Positions 16,717 to 25,606 are shown, numbered from the stretch's first letter. The stretch: DNA of 64,000 nucleotides from Clostridium sp. OF09-36 (GCF_003481985.1 NZ_QUMD01000001.1:248001-312000), one strand, 5' to 3'. Program-made: numbers and translations. Notes: generated by a model not told the origin, from the letters alone.

Positions 16717-17379
16717 TTACTCTTTCGGCTCCGGTTCGTCCTCCTGGGCCTTTCTGGTCTCCAGGATCGACTGGTTCAAAGAAAACATCTTTGCATCCAG
16801 CATATCGACCATATCGGCGCATGCCTTCAGCTCAGCCTGCAGCGAATCCGGACCGCTTCCTTCAAACTTATAATAGATCTTGTGCTCCAGGCTGGCCCAG
16901 AAATCCTGCGCGATCGTGCGGATCTGGATTTCCACCTTGGTTTCCACCGGACCTTCCGTGAGATAAATGGGGATCGTCACCACCATGTGATAACTTTTGT
17001 AGCCGTTTGGCTTGGGTTTGCGGATGTAATCCTTCACATAAAGAACCGTAACGTCTTTTTGTCTGGCGATCATGTCCGCGATCTGGTAAATATCCTGGTT
17101 AAAAGAACAGATGATGCGGATTCCCGCAATGTCACTGAGTTTCTCTACCATGTTTTCAATGGTGACCTCATAGCCATTGCGCTTCATTTTCTTGACGATG
17201 CTGTCCGGAGTCTTGACCCTGGATTTGATGTGTTCGATGGGCGTATGCCCATACATATGGATGAACTCTTCGTTTAAGATCTCAATTTTGGTGTTGATTG
17301 CCTTCAGTGCCGATTCGTACAGAAACATGACAGAATTCCATTGATCCAGCTGACTGTAGGCATTTGGGATATATACCAA
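16717..17379 (-). CDS. Small alarmone synthetase (GTP pyrophosphokinase family)
   Basis: 220 residues with a stand-alone RelA/SpoT synthetase domain: IEHIKSRVKTPDSIVKKM, LSDIAGIRIICSF, PKPNGYKSYHMVV and EIQIRTIAQDFWASLEHK. It makes (p)ppGpp from GTP/GDP and ATP; no hydrolase, TGS or ACT domain is present, so it resembles RelQ/RelP-type enzymes. Translation starts at a TTG (17379) preceded by AAGGAGGG at normal distance. The acidic C-terminal tail (QEDEPEPKE) is ordinary. Confidence 0.92.
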   Translation of the reverse strand: MVYIPNAYSQLDQWNSVMFLYESALKAINTKIEILNEEFIHMYGHTPIEHIKSRVKTPDSIVKKMKRNGYEVTIENMVEKLSDIAGIRIICSFNQDIYQIADMIARQKDVTVLYVKDYIRKPKPNGYKSYHMVVTIPIYLTEGPVETKVEIQIRTIAQDFWASLEHKIYYKFEGSGPDSLQAELKACADMVDMLDAKMFSLNQSILETRKAQEDEPEPKE

Positions 17380-17422
17380 CCCTATCCCTCCTTTGATTGA
17401 TGCGCTGCAGCCGGAAAAAATC

Positions 17423-18148
17423 TTAGAACTTCAGGCCCTGCAGCAATGCGCCTAAACCAGTCGTTGCCTCGCCGGTCTCTTTGTAGTCGAATTTTTCTAC
17501 CGGCTCTTCCGGCTCGCCGTCTGCAGTCAGAGCTTTCATGCTGAGGCTGATCTTGCCGTCTTTTACGCCGGTAACCTTTACGGTCACGTTCTGACCCTCT
17601 TTTAATACTACGCCCGGATGTTTGATGCGCTGGTTGCTGATCTGGGAAACGTGTAAGAGTCCGCTCAAACCATTCTCCAGATTGATGAATGCACCGTAGT
17701 CCTTTAAGCTGTCTACGGTACCATTCACAACAGAACCAACTTCAACAGCAGCAAGTTTCTCTGCACGCTCTGCTGCCTTTTTCTCCTCCAGGACTGCTCT
17801 TGCGGAAAGAACCAGTCTCTTTTTCTCCATATCTACCGTGATCGGAACCACCTCGAGGTGCTGGCCTACCAGATCTTCCAGCTTCTCAACATAGTGATCT
17901 GCTGCCTGGGATGCCGGGATAAAGCCCTGAATATCGTCGACAAATGCAACCAAACCGCCTTTGACAGCCTCTTTTACTTTTACCTTTAATACGGTTTTAT
18001 CCTGCATCTGCTGTGCAAGCTCTGCCCACTTCTCTGCGTCCGGACCTTCCTGATCCTGATATGCATTACTGCGGCGTGCGTCATATTCCTTATAAGATGC
18101 CTCCAGCTCGCTGGCAAAATCTTCCATTGTTTCTTTTACTTCGCTCAT
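17423..18148 (-). CDS. S1 RNA-binding domain protein
   Basis: 241 residues from ATG 18148, 8 nt after AAGGAG. Two S1 domains are visible, about residues 52-120 (LKVKVKEAVKGGLVAFVDDI) and 135-205 (GSVVNGTVDSLKDYGAFINL, then GLLHVSQIS). It resembles short S1-like proteins of Clostridia that bind mRNA or the 30S ribosome, not full-length RpsA. No other domain is seen. A 207-bp gap without further genes separates it from the divergent PHP gene. Confidence 0.88.
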   Translation of the reverse strand: MSEVKETMEDFASELEASYKEYDARRSNAYQDQEGPDAEKWAELAQQMQDKTVLKVKVKEAVKGGLVAFVDDIQGFIPASQAADHYVEKLEDLVGQHLEVVPITVDMEKKRLVLSARAVLEEKKAAERAEKLAAVEVGSVVNGTVDSLKDYGAFINLENGLSGLLHVSQISNQRIKHPGVVLKEGQNVTVKVTGVKDGKISLSMKALTADGEPEEPVEKFDYKETGEATTGLGALLQGLKF

Positions 18149-18355
18149 GATGTTTACTCCTTTTCCCGTTCCCTCTGGGAACGTCTCAATACTACTACCC
18201 ACTTTACCATATTTCCTGTCAATTTGCTATAGTTTTCTGGTTTTCTCCCGAAAAGCGTGTTATAATTTTCATGTTGGAACCGGACCGTCCTGCCCGGATC
18301 CGGCAGGCTTATTTTGATTACATCCATGTCATATTTTATCAGGAGAACTTACACT

Positions 18356-19108
18356 ATGATCCACGATATTTTAGATCTTCATACCCATACGATCATGAGC
18401 GGACACGCCTACAATACCATGCAGGAAATGCTCCGCTCTGCATCCGAAAAAGGTGTGAAACTTCTTGGCATCACCGAGCATGCCCCGCGCATCCCGGGTG
18501 CCTGCCACCCCTTTTATTTTATTAACTTCAAGGTCGTCCCAAGGCAGCAGTTCGGCGTTAAGCTGATGCTGGGCTGTGAGCTGAACATCATCGACTATGA
18601 GGGGAACATTGACTTAGAACCCCGCTATGTGAACGGGCTGGACTTTGCCATTGCCAGCATCCACGATCCCTGCTATACCAGCGGCACCGTTGCCCAGAAC
18701 ACGGCTGCCTACCTGGGCGCCATGAAAAATCCGGCTGTTCAGATCATCGGCCACCCGGACGACGGACGTTTCCCAGTCGATTACGAGACCCTGGTCTGCG
18801 CCGCAAAGGAGAACCACGTACTTCTCGAAGTCAATTCCAGTTCCCTGCATCCGCAGTGCCACCGCCTGAACGCAAAGGAAAACTATATCACCATGCTGGA
18901 GCTGTGCCGCCGCCACAGGGTATCCGTCATTCTCGACAGCGATGCACACAGTGATGCCGACGTCGGCAACCACATCCGTGCCTGGGAACTGCTTCACGAG
19001 ATTGATTTTCCGGAGGAGCTCGTTGTCAATTCTTCGATAGAAAAGGCGGCACAATATATTCCTTACCTAAACCAGACACTTTATCTTGGAGGTAACATCC
19101 ATGATTAA
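18356..19108 (+). CDS. PHP-domain phosphatase (YcdX type)
   Basis: 250 residues from ATG 18356, after AGGAGAA. Metal ligands of the PHP fold can be read in order: LDLHTHTIMSGHAYNT, GITEHAP, LGCELNI, ASIHDPCY, IGHPDDGRF, LEVNSSS and LDSDAHSD. This is the YcdX class, a trinuclear-metal phosphatase. The sequence is complete. Its last 8 bp overlap the following LysR gene, whose ribosome site (GGAGG) lies inside this gene, so the two are coupled. Confidence 0.9.
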   Translation: MIHDILDLHTHTIMSGHAYNTMQEMLRSASEKGVKLLGITEHAPRIPGACHPFYFINFKVVPRQQFGVKLMLGCELNIIDYEGNIDLEPRYVNGLDFAIASIHDPCYTSGTVAQNTAAYLGAMKNPAVQIIGHPDDGRFPVDYETLVCAAKENHVLLEVNSSSLHPQCHRLNAKENYITMLELCRRHRVSVILDSDAHSDADVGNHIRAWELLHEIDFPEELVVNSSIEKAAQYIPYLNQTLYLGGNIHD

Positions 19109-20033
19109 CTTTTTAAACCTGGAATATTTTCTGGTTGCCGCCGAGGAACTGAATTTTACCAAAGCAGCCAAAAAGCTTTTCATCTCCCAGCAGTCCTTAA
19201 GCAACCATATTTCCAATATGGAAAAAGAGTTCGATGTCATCCTCTTCAACCGCACCACACCCCTGACCCTGACCTACGCAGGCCAGGCTTTAAAGGAAAA
19301 GGCAAAGCAGATGCTGGAGCTGCGCGACGAGACCTACCGGCAGCTCGCCGATATCAAAGACTTCTCGGTTGGTCAGCTGACACTTGGACTTTCCCATACC
19401 CGTGGCCGTGTCATTCTGCCGGAAATCCTGCCTGTATTTAAGGATCGTTTTCCGAACATCGACTTAAAGCTGGTCGAGGGCAATTCCTCCGAACTGGCAG
19501 ACGACCTTCTGCACGGCAACATCGACCTGATCATCGACATGCTTCCATTTAAAGTAGAAAATGTCGAAACCGTACCGATCTGCGAAGAGGAGATCCTGCT
19601 CGCCGTCCCGGACAGCGTTCTGGAACATGCATTTCCGGGGCGCTTAAAAGAGATCAAAGCCCAGCTTTCCGAACATACCGACTTAAAGCTTCTGGCAAAC
19701 TGCCCATTTCTTCTGATCAACAAGGGAAACCGTGTCCGGACCATTGCGGACGAGATGTTTGAGGAAGCCCAGATCACACCGGATATCGTGCTGGAGACCG
19801 AGAATATCCAGACAGTCCTGGCTCTGGCCGAAAAAGGCATGGGTATTACCTTTTATCCGCGTATGTTCATCTCCGGCCAGGAGGAATCGCAGGAAAAAGC
19901 CAAGTCTGCGTTAAACTTCTACTCCCTGGACTATTCCAAAGCGCACGGAGTTTTAGCTATCGGTTACCACAAAGGTCATTATATGTCGCAGGCAACCAAA
20001 GAATTCATACAAACCGCAAAAGAAATGATTTAA
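19101..20033 (+). CDS. LysR-family transcriptional regulator
   Basis: 310 residues from ATG 19101. The N-terminal winged helix-turn-helix reads FLNLEYFLVAAEELNFTKAAK then LFISQQSLSNHI. The effector-binding domain follows (QLTLGLSHTRGRVILPEIL, DLIIDMLPF). The target is unknown; translational coupling to the PHP phosphatase gene suggests a joint function. It ends about 12 bp before the perR promoter. Confidence 0.9.
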   Translation: MINFLNLEYFLVAAEELNFTKAAKKLFISQQSLSNHISNMEKEFDVILFNRTTPLTLTYAGQALKEKAKQMLELRDETYRQLADIKDFSVGQLTLGLSHTRGRVILPEILPVFKDRFPNIDLKLVEGNSSELADDLLHGNIDLIIDMLPFKVENVETVPICEEEILLAVPDSVLEHAFPGRLKEIKAQLSEHTDLKLLANCPFLLINKGNRVRTIADEMFEEAQITPDIVLETENIQTVLALAEKGMGITFYPRMFISGQEESQEKAKSALNFYSLDYSKAHGVLAIGYHKGHYMSQATKEFIQTAKEMI

Positions 20034-20045
20034 GGAAAAAAAGAC

Positions 20046-20074
20046 TTGACAGTCTGCTCCGTATTTGCTATAAT
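20046..20074 (+). promoter_or_regulatory. perR promoter
   Basis: TTGACA (20046-20051), 17-nt spacer, TATAAT (20069-20074): full consensus. The Per box follows immediately downstream. Confidence 0.85.
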
Positions 20075-20080
20075 ACAATC

Positions 20081-20097
20081 ATAGTAATCATTACTAT
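20081..20097 (+). promoter_or_regulatory. Per/Fur box (7-1-7-like palindrome)
   Basis: ATAGTAATCATTACTAT is palindromic around one central base and resembles the Fur/PerR consensus TGATAATNATTATCA. It covers the predicted transcription start, so PerR bound here would block its own promoter. Confidence 0.75.
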
Positions 20098-20121
20098 TAT
20101 TTATTGATGAAAGGAGCCGCG

Positions 20122-20517
20122 ATGAAAACATTAAAATACAGCCGTCAGAGGGAATCCATCAAAGCTAGTCTCATGAACCGCAAAGATCATCCGACTGCAG
20201 ACGCCGTATACGCAAGTATTCGCGAGGAATTCCCGAACATCAGCCTTGGCACTGTCTACCGGAACTTAAACCTCCTTGTAGCGTTAGGGGAAGTCCAGAA
20301 GCTCACCTTTGGTGATGGCAAGGACCACTTCGACGGAGACACCAGCCTGCATTATCACTTTGTATGCAGAAGCTGCGGTGCTGTCATCGATCTCCCCATG
20401 GAGCCACTTTCCGATATTGACCAGAAAGCGCAGGCTTGCACCGCAGGCGAAGTGGACGCGCACACCGTATTCTTTTTTGGACGCTGCGCAGAGTGCCTGA
20501 AACAGGTACAGCATTAA
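20122..20517 (+). CDS. perR: Fur-family peroxide-responsive repressor
   Basis: 131 residues from ATG 20122 (AAAGGAG upstream). The winged helix contains HPTADAVYASIREEFPNISL and GTVYRNLNLL. Regulatory metal ligands of PerR type are present (DHFDGDTSLHYHF), and two CxxC pairs (CRSC, CAEC) form the structural zinc site. It represses peroxide-defence genes and is released when iron-bound PerR is oxidised. Its promoter carries a Per box. The next gene is a reverse rubrerythrin, a classic PerR target in clostridia, which supports PerR over Fur or Zur. Confidence 0.88.
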   Translation: MKTLKYSRQRESIKASLMNRKDHPTADAVYASIREEFPNISLGTVYRNLNLLVALGEVQKLTFGDGKDHFDGDTSLHYHFVCRSCGAVIDLPMEPLSDIDQKAQACTAGEVDAHTVFFFGRCAECLKQVQH

Positions 20518-20609
20518 TACCAAACCGTATCTGAATCGCAAATGCGTATTACCGTTTTGTACCTGACTGGACAATTTCCCGGCAGGTTCTGAAAATTTCG
20601 AGCTTCACT

Positions 20610-20643
20610 GAGAGATCCCGGCAGGTCAGTGCCGGAATCTCTC
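20610..20643 (+). other. Hairpin between perR and rubrerythrin
   Basis: GAGAGATCCCGGCA (20610-20623) and TGCCGGAATCTCTC (20630-20643) pair with one mismatch around a 6-nt loop. No T-run follows, so it is a possible mRNA-processing or attenuation structure. No clear separate promoter for the rubrerythrin gene is seen in the 197-bp gap. Confidence 0.45.
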
Positions 20644-20714
20644 AACACAATAAAACCTCCAGCCAAAAAACAGCTGGATAATTACAAAATTCACATGTAA
20701 AGGAGAACTGAGTT

Positions 20715-21257
20715 ATGAAGAAATGGGTTTGTACTGTATGTGGTTACGTTTATGAGGGAGATGCTGCACCGGAGTTCTGCCCGGTATGTAAGGCACCGGC
20801 TTCCAAATTTAAAGAGCAGGCTGGCGAGATGACCTGGGCTGCTGAGCATGTAGTAGGCGTTGCACAGGGTGTCAGCGAAGATATCTTAGCAGACCTGCGT
20901 GCAAACTTCGAGGGTGAGTGCTCTGAGGTTGGTATGTACCTGGCTATGGCAAGAGTTGCACACAGAGAAGGCTACCCGGAGATCGGCCTTTACTGGGAGA
21001 AGGCAGCTTATGAGGAAGCTGAGCATGCTGCAAAATTCGCAGAGCTGTTAGGCGAGGTTGTAACCGACTCCACCAAGAAAAACCTGGAGATGCGCGTTGC
21101 TGCTGAGCATGGCGCAACCGAAGGCAAGTTCGACCTGGCTAAGAGAGCAAAAGCTGCAAACCTCGATGCAATCCATGACACCGTTCATGAGATGGCAAGA
21201 GACGAAGCAAGACACGGGAAGGCATTTGAGGGTCTGTTAAAGAGATACTTTGGTTAA
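20715..21257 (+). CDS. Reverse rubrerythrin (N-terminal rubredoxin domain)
   Basis: 180 residues. The rubredoxin iron site is at the N terminus (Cys6, Cys9, Cys22, Cys25 in CTVCGYVYEG...CPVC), followed by a ferritin-like diiron domain with EGECSEVGMY, YEEAEHAAKF and DEARHGKAF ligands. The domain order is the reverse of classical rubrerythrin, as in the oxygen-induced reverse rubrerythrins of clostridia. It reduces hydrogen peroxide and oxygen with electrons from rubredoxin/NADH. A Shine-Dalgarno AAAGGAG precedes the ATG. Position after perR suggests PerR control. Confidence 0.95.
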   Translation: MKKWVCTVCGYVYEGDAAPEFCPVCKAPASKFKEQAGEMTWAAEHVVGVAQGVSEDILADLRANFEGECSEVGMYLAMARVAHREGYPEIGLYWEKAAYEEAEHAAKFAELLGEVVTDSTKKNLEMRVAAEHGATEGKFDLAKRAKAANLDAIHDTVHEMARDEARHGKAFEGLLKRYFG

Positions 21258-21304
21258 TCAATAAAGCATCCGCATATATGGGCTGCAAAATAAGTCACTG
21301 ATCA

Positions 21305-21343
21305 AAGAACGCCAGAATCGGGCATACCGGTTCTGGCGTTCTT
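21305..21343 (+). terminator. Terminator of the rubrerythrin gene
   Basis: A 17-bp stem (21305-21321 with 21327-21343, core AAGAACGCCAGAA) with one G-T wobble and a 5-nt loop, followed by TCTTTCTC. It begins about 48 nt past the stop. Confidence 0.7.
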
Positions 21344-21386
21344 CTTTCTCTGGTTCAGGCCGTTACAGGGCAGATAAAAATGTGCA

Positions 21387-21425
21387 ATAAAAAACGAAGA
21401 CCGTCTGATTCTATGACAGTCTTCG
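21387..21425 (-). terminator. Terminator of the glycan operon
   Basis: On the minus strand CGAAGACTGTC pairs with GACGGTCTTCG (21395-21405 with 21415-21425) and is followed by TTTTTTATT. It directly follows the stop of the last glycosyltransferase at 21431. Confidence 0.85.
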
Positions 21426-21430
21426 CTGCT

Positions 21431-22321
21431 TTAGCTTTGAATTCCTATGAATTTTGCCACCCTCATCTCCAAGCGTATTCCCGCAAACCACAGCTTCGCC
21501 AGATACTCCTGCCATGGTGAAACATTCAGATACCGCTTCATGTAATACAGCGTACTCTCTTCCCGGATTTTCTGGCGTTTCATGGCATCGGAAAAGGATT
21601 TGCTAATGGATGTGGAATGTTCGTGGTCATAATGCTGGTTTAACAGCAGCACACTGCGGTATCCCGCCTGCTGCATCCTGCGGCCCAGAACCTGCTCCTC
21701 CTCATAGAGAAAGATTCCTTTATCGTAGCCTCCGGCTTCCAGAAATTTCTCTCCGTCCACCATTAGCATGGAACCGTGCACGGCTCCCACATATACCGCA
21801 TTCCTGCCCTGGAAGTAAGAATCCGGGTAATCAAATGACCTGCCAAACAGGCGTCTGCTCACCGGTCCCATGCTGAGAAGCTCCCGTGTAAAGCTTCGGA
21901 GCGGCCATCCATTTTTTAAATCCGGATAGCGGGCATCGTGAATCCGGGTCGTCACAATCCCCACCTCCGGATGACGGGCAAATACTGCCAGCATTGCTTT
22001 TAAAGACTGCTCGGAAAATACCACATCCGGATTTGCGATCAGCACATGGGTGGCACCGCCCTTCTCTACCGCATAACGGACACCGGTGTTGTTGCCGGAA
22101 CCGTAACCGCCATTTTTTTGCGCAATCAGGATTTTGATTTTCTTAGTCTGGCTGCAGTTTTCCTGCCCTTCCAACTGTTTCAGCCTCTCCAGCGAATCGT
22201 CTGTAGAAGCATTATCCACCACAATAATCTGATGCAAACACTCGTAATCTGCAATTAACCTTACCAGTTTTTCCGTTGTCTCTGCATCATTATAATTTAA
22301 GATCACACAACTTAGTCGCAT
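21431..22321 (-). CDS. Family 2 glycosyltransferase (rhamnosyl/galactofuranosyl type)
   Basis: 296 residues from ATG 22321, which is 7 nt after GGGAG; an ATG at 22327 overlapping the previous stop (ATGA) is the alternative. LSCVILNYNDAETTEKLV, VVDNASTDDSLERL, NGGYGSGNNTGVRYA and ANPDVVF are the GT2 nucleotide-sugar motifs. YVGAVHGSMLMV and GIFLYEEEQVLGRR complete the catalytic region. Last gene of the operon headed by glf, so it may add galactofuranose or rhamnose to a surface glycan. Confidence 0.88.
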   Translation of the reverse strand: MRLSCVILNYNDAETTEKLVRLIADYECLHQIIVVDNASTDDSLERLKQLEGQENCSQTKKIKILIAQKNGGYGSGNNTGVRYAVEKGGATHVLIANPDVVFSEQSLKAMLAVFARHPEVGIVTTRIHDARYPDLKNGWPLRSFTRELLSMGPVSRRLFGRSFDYPDSYFQGRNAVYVGAVHGSMLMVDGEKFLEAGGYDKGIFLYEEEQVLGRRMQQAGYRSVLLLNQHYDHEHSTSISKSFSDAMKRQKIREESTLYYMKRYLNVSPWQEYLAKLWFAGIRLEMRVAKFIGIQS

Positions 22322-22323
22322 AC

Positions 22324-23358
22324 TCATACTCCCGACTTTTCCGGCCACTGCGCCCACTCCTTTGTTTCGGGATTTTCTGCGTTTTCCTCATCCACTTTCG
22401 GCTGGCGCATTTTCTCCGCTTTCGGGATCGTTACGCACATCGCCAGGGTCTGCAGCATGGAATTCTTATAAAAATGATTATAACGGATATTTTTCAGGCG
22501 ACCTGCCACAGACTGGTATGGGAGTGCCAAAAAGGCTCGAAGTGTCATGCGCTCGCCCTTATCCATCTCTTTCCAGAACATGCGGCCAAACGCAATGCCC
22601 TGATTCAGCATCCGGCGGTAATTCCGCTCCACCTCTTCCCCGCGACCGAGGCGGGCCTGCATCTCCTCAAAACTACCTGCATCCTTTGCGCCCAATACAT
22701 TATTTCCATGCTGGCGGTATTTGGATAAAGCCCTCGGTATAAATTCAATCACACCAAAGCAGGAGGCGGTAAGCGCGATCCACCAGTCATGCATACAGCA
22801 GATTTCCGGCTCCTTCGCACAGCGCTCAAGAAGGGCACGATTGATCATCGAAGCGCCACCGGTCACCTGATTTTCCACCAGAAGCTCTGCAAAGCTGTTC
22901 CGGTCCGGATTCTGATGCGTATAGCCTGCAAAGCTCTCATGGATCTCGTACATGTCCTCATCCACCACTTCCATATCCGAGTACAAAAGAATCGGACACT
23001 GCTTTCCCAGTCCCTTTTCCAGCACCCGCATCCGGTGCAGCATGACCTTTACCTTGTTGTTTTCCCATACATCATCCTGGTCACTGAAGAAAATGTATTC
23101 GTTTTTTTCATCCTTCAGGGCTTCTTTCATCAGCCAGAAAAAGTTTCCGGCAGCACCGCCTGTATGCTCCGTTCTGTGGTGTAAAAAGACCTGTTTCGGA
23201 TACCATCCGGCATAATCGTTTAACATTTCCCGGGTTCCGTCATCGGAACCATCGTCGGAGATCAGGATCTTTACCGGAACCGTCTGCGCCAGAATCGAAT
23301 CCAGCTGCTGCTCCAGATACTGCTTTCCCTGATATGTTGCCATCAAAACCGTAATCAT
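22324..23358 (-). CDS. Family 2 glycosyltransferase
   Basis: 344 residues. The N-terminal GT-A fold shows TVLMATYQGKQYLEQQLDSI, ISDDGSDDGTREML and FFSDQDDVWE (metal-binding DQDD). The mid-region VTGGASMIN and HDWWIALTA are typical of rhamnosyltransferase-like GT2 enzymes. It lies 3 bp from both neighbours and is clearly in the operon. The C-terminal tail is charged. The exact sugar is not readable from sequence. Confidence 0.88.
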   Translation of the reverse strand: MITVLMATYQGKQYLEQQLDSILAQTVPVKILISDDGSDDGTREMLNDYAGWYPKQVFLHHRTEHTGGAAGNFFWLMKEALKDEKNEYIFFSDQDDVWENNKVKVMLHRMRVLEKGLGKQCPILLYSDMEVVDEDMYEIHESFAGYTHQNPDRNSFAELLVENQVTGGASMINRALLERCAKEPEICCMHDWWIALTASCFGVIEFIPRALSKYRQHGNNVLGAKDAGSFEEMQARLGRGEEVERNYRRMLNQGIAFGRMFWKEMDKGERMTLRAFLALPYQSVAGRLKNIRYNHFYKNSMLQTLAMCVTIPKAEKMRQPKVDEENAENPETKEWAQWPEKSGV

Positions 23359-23361
23359 TTA

Positions 23362-24351
23362 TTATTTCCTCCGATTTTCCACAAGTTTCATTCCCAGCTT
23401 CCGGCTCACCATCCGCCGCACCGGCGGGCAAACGGCTGTCGCATAATCCAGCATATGGTAAGCCAGCATATACATCCGCTTTCCCTCTTCCTTCACGGCT
23501 CCTGCCCACGGAGTCTTTGCCAGATACAACTCGTAGGCCCTGCGGTAATGGTTAAAGTTTCCCGCGATCCATGGCCGCTCATCACCCATGTAATGGATGA
23601 TCGACGGATGCTTTTTCGCGATCTGCAGCTCTCTCGGTGTGACTGCCTTATACGTTTTTCCCTGGCGCACCAGCTCCCGGTACGAAAAGTAGCGATAGTT
23701 GGTGAAGAAATTGTAGCGCGGCATCAGCGTATGGATCTGCCCTTTCAGCGTGCCATTAATCACATCCTGGTCGCTGGCAAACAGCTTTCCGCCTTTGCTC
23801 TTCCAAAACTCCAGAAGTTTTTTCTGAACTCCTTCTTCGCGCCATTTTTTTAAATCAACCAGAAGAACGCCGGAATTATAGTACGGATTTTCCTCGTCCA
23901 GGTCAATGGATTCCTTCACCGCCTGGTAGATCGTCGGCTCCATCACGGCTCCAACGATGTTCCCCTCCAGATTTTCCTTCCACAGATGCTTTAAAGACTG
24001 GAGCACCACCGTATCGCAGTCCAGATACAGCACCCGCTTCACGGACTCCGGAAGCATATCGCCCATAAACAGGCGCAGCATAACACTGATATCGAAACCA
24101 CCGGTATCCACCTCATAGCCGATCCGCTCCCGCAGGTCATCCATGTTAACGCAGACCAGTTCCCGCCCAAAATGCGCTGCGATCTCCTCTAACCGCTCCT
24201 GGTTTTCCCTGGAAAGGCCCAGTGTCAGGACATAAACCGTAATCTCTGCAAAGTCCCGGTTCTGGTCAAGCAGCGAGTACATTGACGTGCCTAAATGCCT
24301 TGCGTAAGCATCATTCGAGGCGTAAACCACATTCATACATTCCCGGTCCAT
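23362..24351 (-). CDS. Family 8 glycosyltransferase (LPS galactosyl/glucosyltransferase-like)
   Basis: 329 residues from ATG 24351 (GGGAGAA upstream; an ATG at 24369 would overlap glf). MNVVYASNDAYARHLGTSMY starts the fold, LYLDCDTVVL carries the DxD metal site, and YYNSGVLLVDLKKW plus ASDQDVIN and IIHYMGDERPW are GT8 landmarks. It transfers a hexose from a UDP-sugar to a glycan. It is placed between UDP-galactopyranose mutase and two GT2 genes. Confidence 0.9.
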   Translation of the reverse strand: MDRECMNVVYASNDAYARHLGTSMYSLLDQNRDFAEITVYVLTLGLSRENQERLEEIAAHFGRELVCVNMDDLRERIGYEVDTGGFDISVMLRLFMGDMLPESVKRVLYLDCDTVVLQSLKHLWKENLEGNIVGAVMEPTIYQAVKESIDLDEENPYYNSGVLLVDLKKWREEGVQKKLLEFWKSKGGKLFASDQDVINGTLKGQIHTLMPRYNFFTNYRYFSYRELVRQGKTYKAVTPRELQIAKKHPSIIHYMGDERPWIAGNFNHYRRAYELYLAKTPWAGAVKEEGKRMYMLAYHMLDYATAVCPPVRRMVSRKLGMKLVENRRK

Positions 24352-24353
24352 CT

Positions 24354-25457
24354 TTATTCTCCCATGCACTCTTTCGTGCGCTTCAGCGCAGAAGCAATAA
24401 CCTTATCCATGTCATAGTACTTATACTCTGCCAGGCGGCCGCCGAAGATCACATGTGCTTCCTTCTCCGCCAGAGCCGCATACTGCTGGTACAATGCCTG
24501 GTTCTTCTCGTCATTCACCGGATAATATGCCTCCATGCCCTCTTTCCAGTCAGCCGGATACTCTCTGGTGATCACAGTCTTTGGCTGCGTTCCAAACTCA
24601 AAATGCTTATGCTCGATCACACGGGTATACGGAGTCTCACGGTCTGTATAGTTGAGCACCGCAACGCCCTGGTGATTCTCCTCGTCAAGCACCTCCGACT
24701 CAAAACGCAGGCACCGGTACTCCAGCTTGCCGAACTGATACTGGTAATACGCATCGATGGTTCCGGTATACACCACGGTTTCGCCAAGCGCATCGTAATG
24801 CTCCTTATGCTCCAGATAATCCACGCCGGTCTCAATATCGCAGCCTTCAAACAGCTTGTTGATGATCACATTATAACCGCCGATCGGGATACCCTGGTAC
24901 AGGTCATTAAAGTAGTTGTTATCGTAAGTAAAACGCACCGGCAGTCTACGGATGATAAAAGCCGGAAGGTCCTTGCAGTCTCTTCCCCACTGTTTCTCCG
25001 TATAGCCCTTCACCAGCTTCTGGTAGATGTCGGTTCCAACCAAGCTGATGGCCTGCTCCTCCAGGTTCTTCGGCTCCCCGGTCACTGCCGTCTTCTGCTC
25101 CTCGATGATAGCCTTCGCCTCCGCCGGAGTGCTGATGCCCCACATCTTGCTGAAGGTATTCATGTTAAACGGCATGTTGTACATCTCGCCCTTGTAATTT
25201 GCAACCGGGCTGTTGGTATAACGGTTAAACTCCGCTAGCCCATTCACATAGTCCCACACCTGGCGGTCACTGGTATGGAAAATGTGGGCGCCATAGCGGT
25301 GCACATGAATGCCCTCGACATCCTCACAATACACATTTCCGCCGATGTGATCGCGTTTTTCCACAACCAGACAGGTTTTTCCTCGCTTTTTTGCCTCATA
25401 AGCCCAGACACCTGCGTAAAGTCCGCTTCCTACCAGTACATAATCATATTTTTTCAT
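24354..25457 (-). CDS. glf: UDP-galactopyranose mutase
   Basis: 367 residues from ATG 25457. The FAD-binding start is KYDYVLVGSGLYAGVWA with VVEKRDHIGGNVY, then HRYGAHIFHT, GYTEKQWGRD, FTYDNNYFNDLYQGIPIGGY and a C-terminal GGRLAEYKYYDMD. It interconverts UDP-galactopyranose and UDP-galactofuranose with reduced FAD. It is the first gene of the operon and shows that galactofuranose is a building block of the glycan made by the three downstream transferases. A promoter is present at 25575-25603. Confidence 0.96.
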   Translation of the reverse strand: MKKYDYVLVGSGLYAGVWAYEAKKRGKTCLVVEKRDHIGGNVYCEDVEGIHVHRYGAHIFHTSDRQVWDYVNGLAEFNRYTNSPVANYKGEMYNMPFNMNTFSKMWGISTPAEAKAIIEEQKTAVTGEPKNLEEQAISLVGTDIYQKLVKGYTEKQWGRDCKDLPAFIIRRLPVRFTYDNNYFNDLYQGIPIGGYNVIINKLFEGCDIETGVDYLEHKEHYDALGETVVYTGTIDAYYQYQFGKLEYRCLRFESEVLDEENHQGVAVLNYTDRETPYTRVIEHKHFEFGTQPKTVITREYPADWKEGMEAYYPVNDEKNQALYQQYAALAEKEAHVIFGGRLAEYKYYDMDKVIASALKRTKECMGE

Positions 25458-25496
25458 AGTAAAATCCACCTTGTCTTTCTTTTGATCTGATAGTTT

Positions 25497-25530
25497 GTTG
25501 CTGTTCACATGCTGCGCAAACAGCAGCGAC
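25497..25530. repeat. Intergenic inverted repeat, TGTTCA/TGAACA family (copy 3)
   Basis: GTTGCTGTTCACATGCTGCG followed by CAAACAGCAGCGAC. The ends are complementary and the unit matches copy 2. It lies in the glf leader. Confidence 0.6.
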
Positions 25531-25574
25531 AGTTTCATTTTTCTCTGGAAACTGCCATGATTTCTCTGTTATCT

Positions 25575-25603
25575 AATATACTATAGCTTCCCCAAAAAGT
25601 AAA
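25575..25603 (-). promoter_or_regulatory. Promoter of the glf glycan operon
   Basis: On the minus strand TTTACT (25598-25603), 17 nt, TATATT (25575-25580). It gives a leader of about 110 nt containing repeat copy 3. Confidence 0.65.
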
Positions 25604-25606
25604 TTT

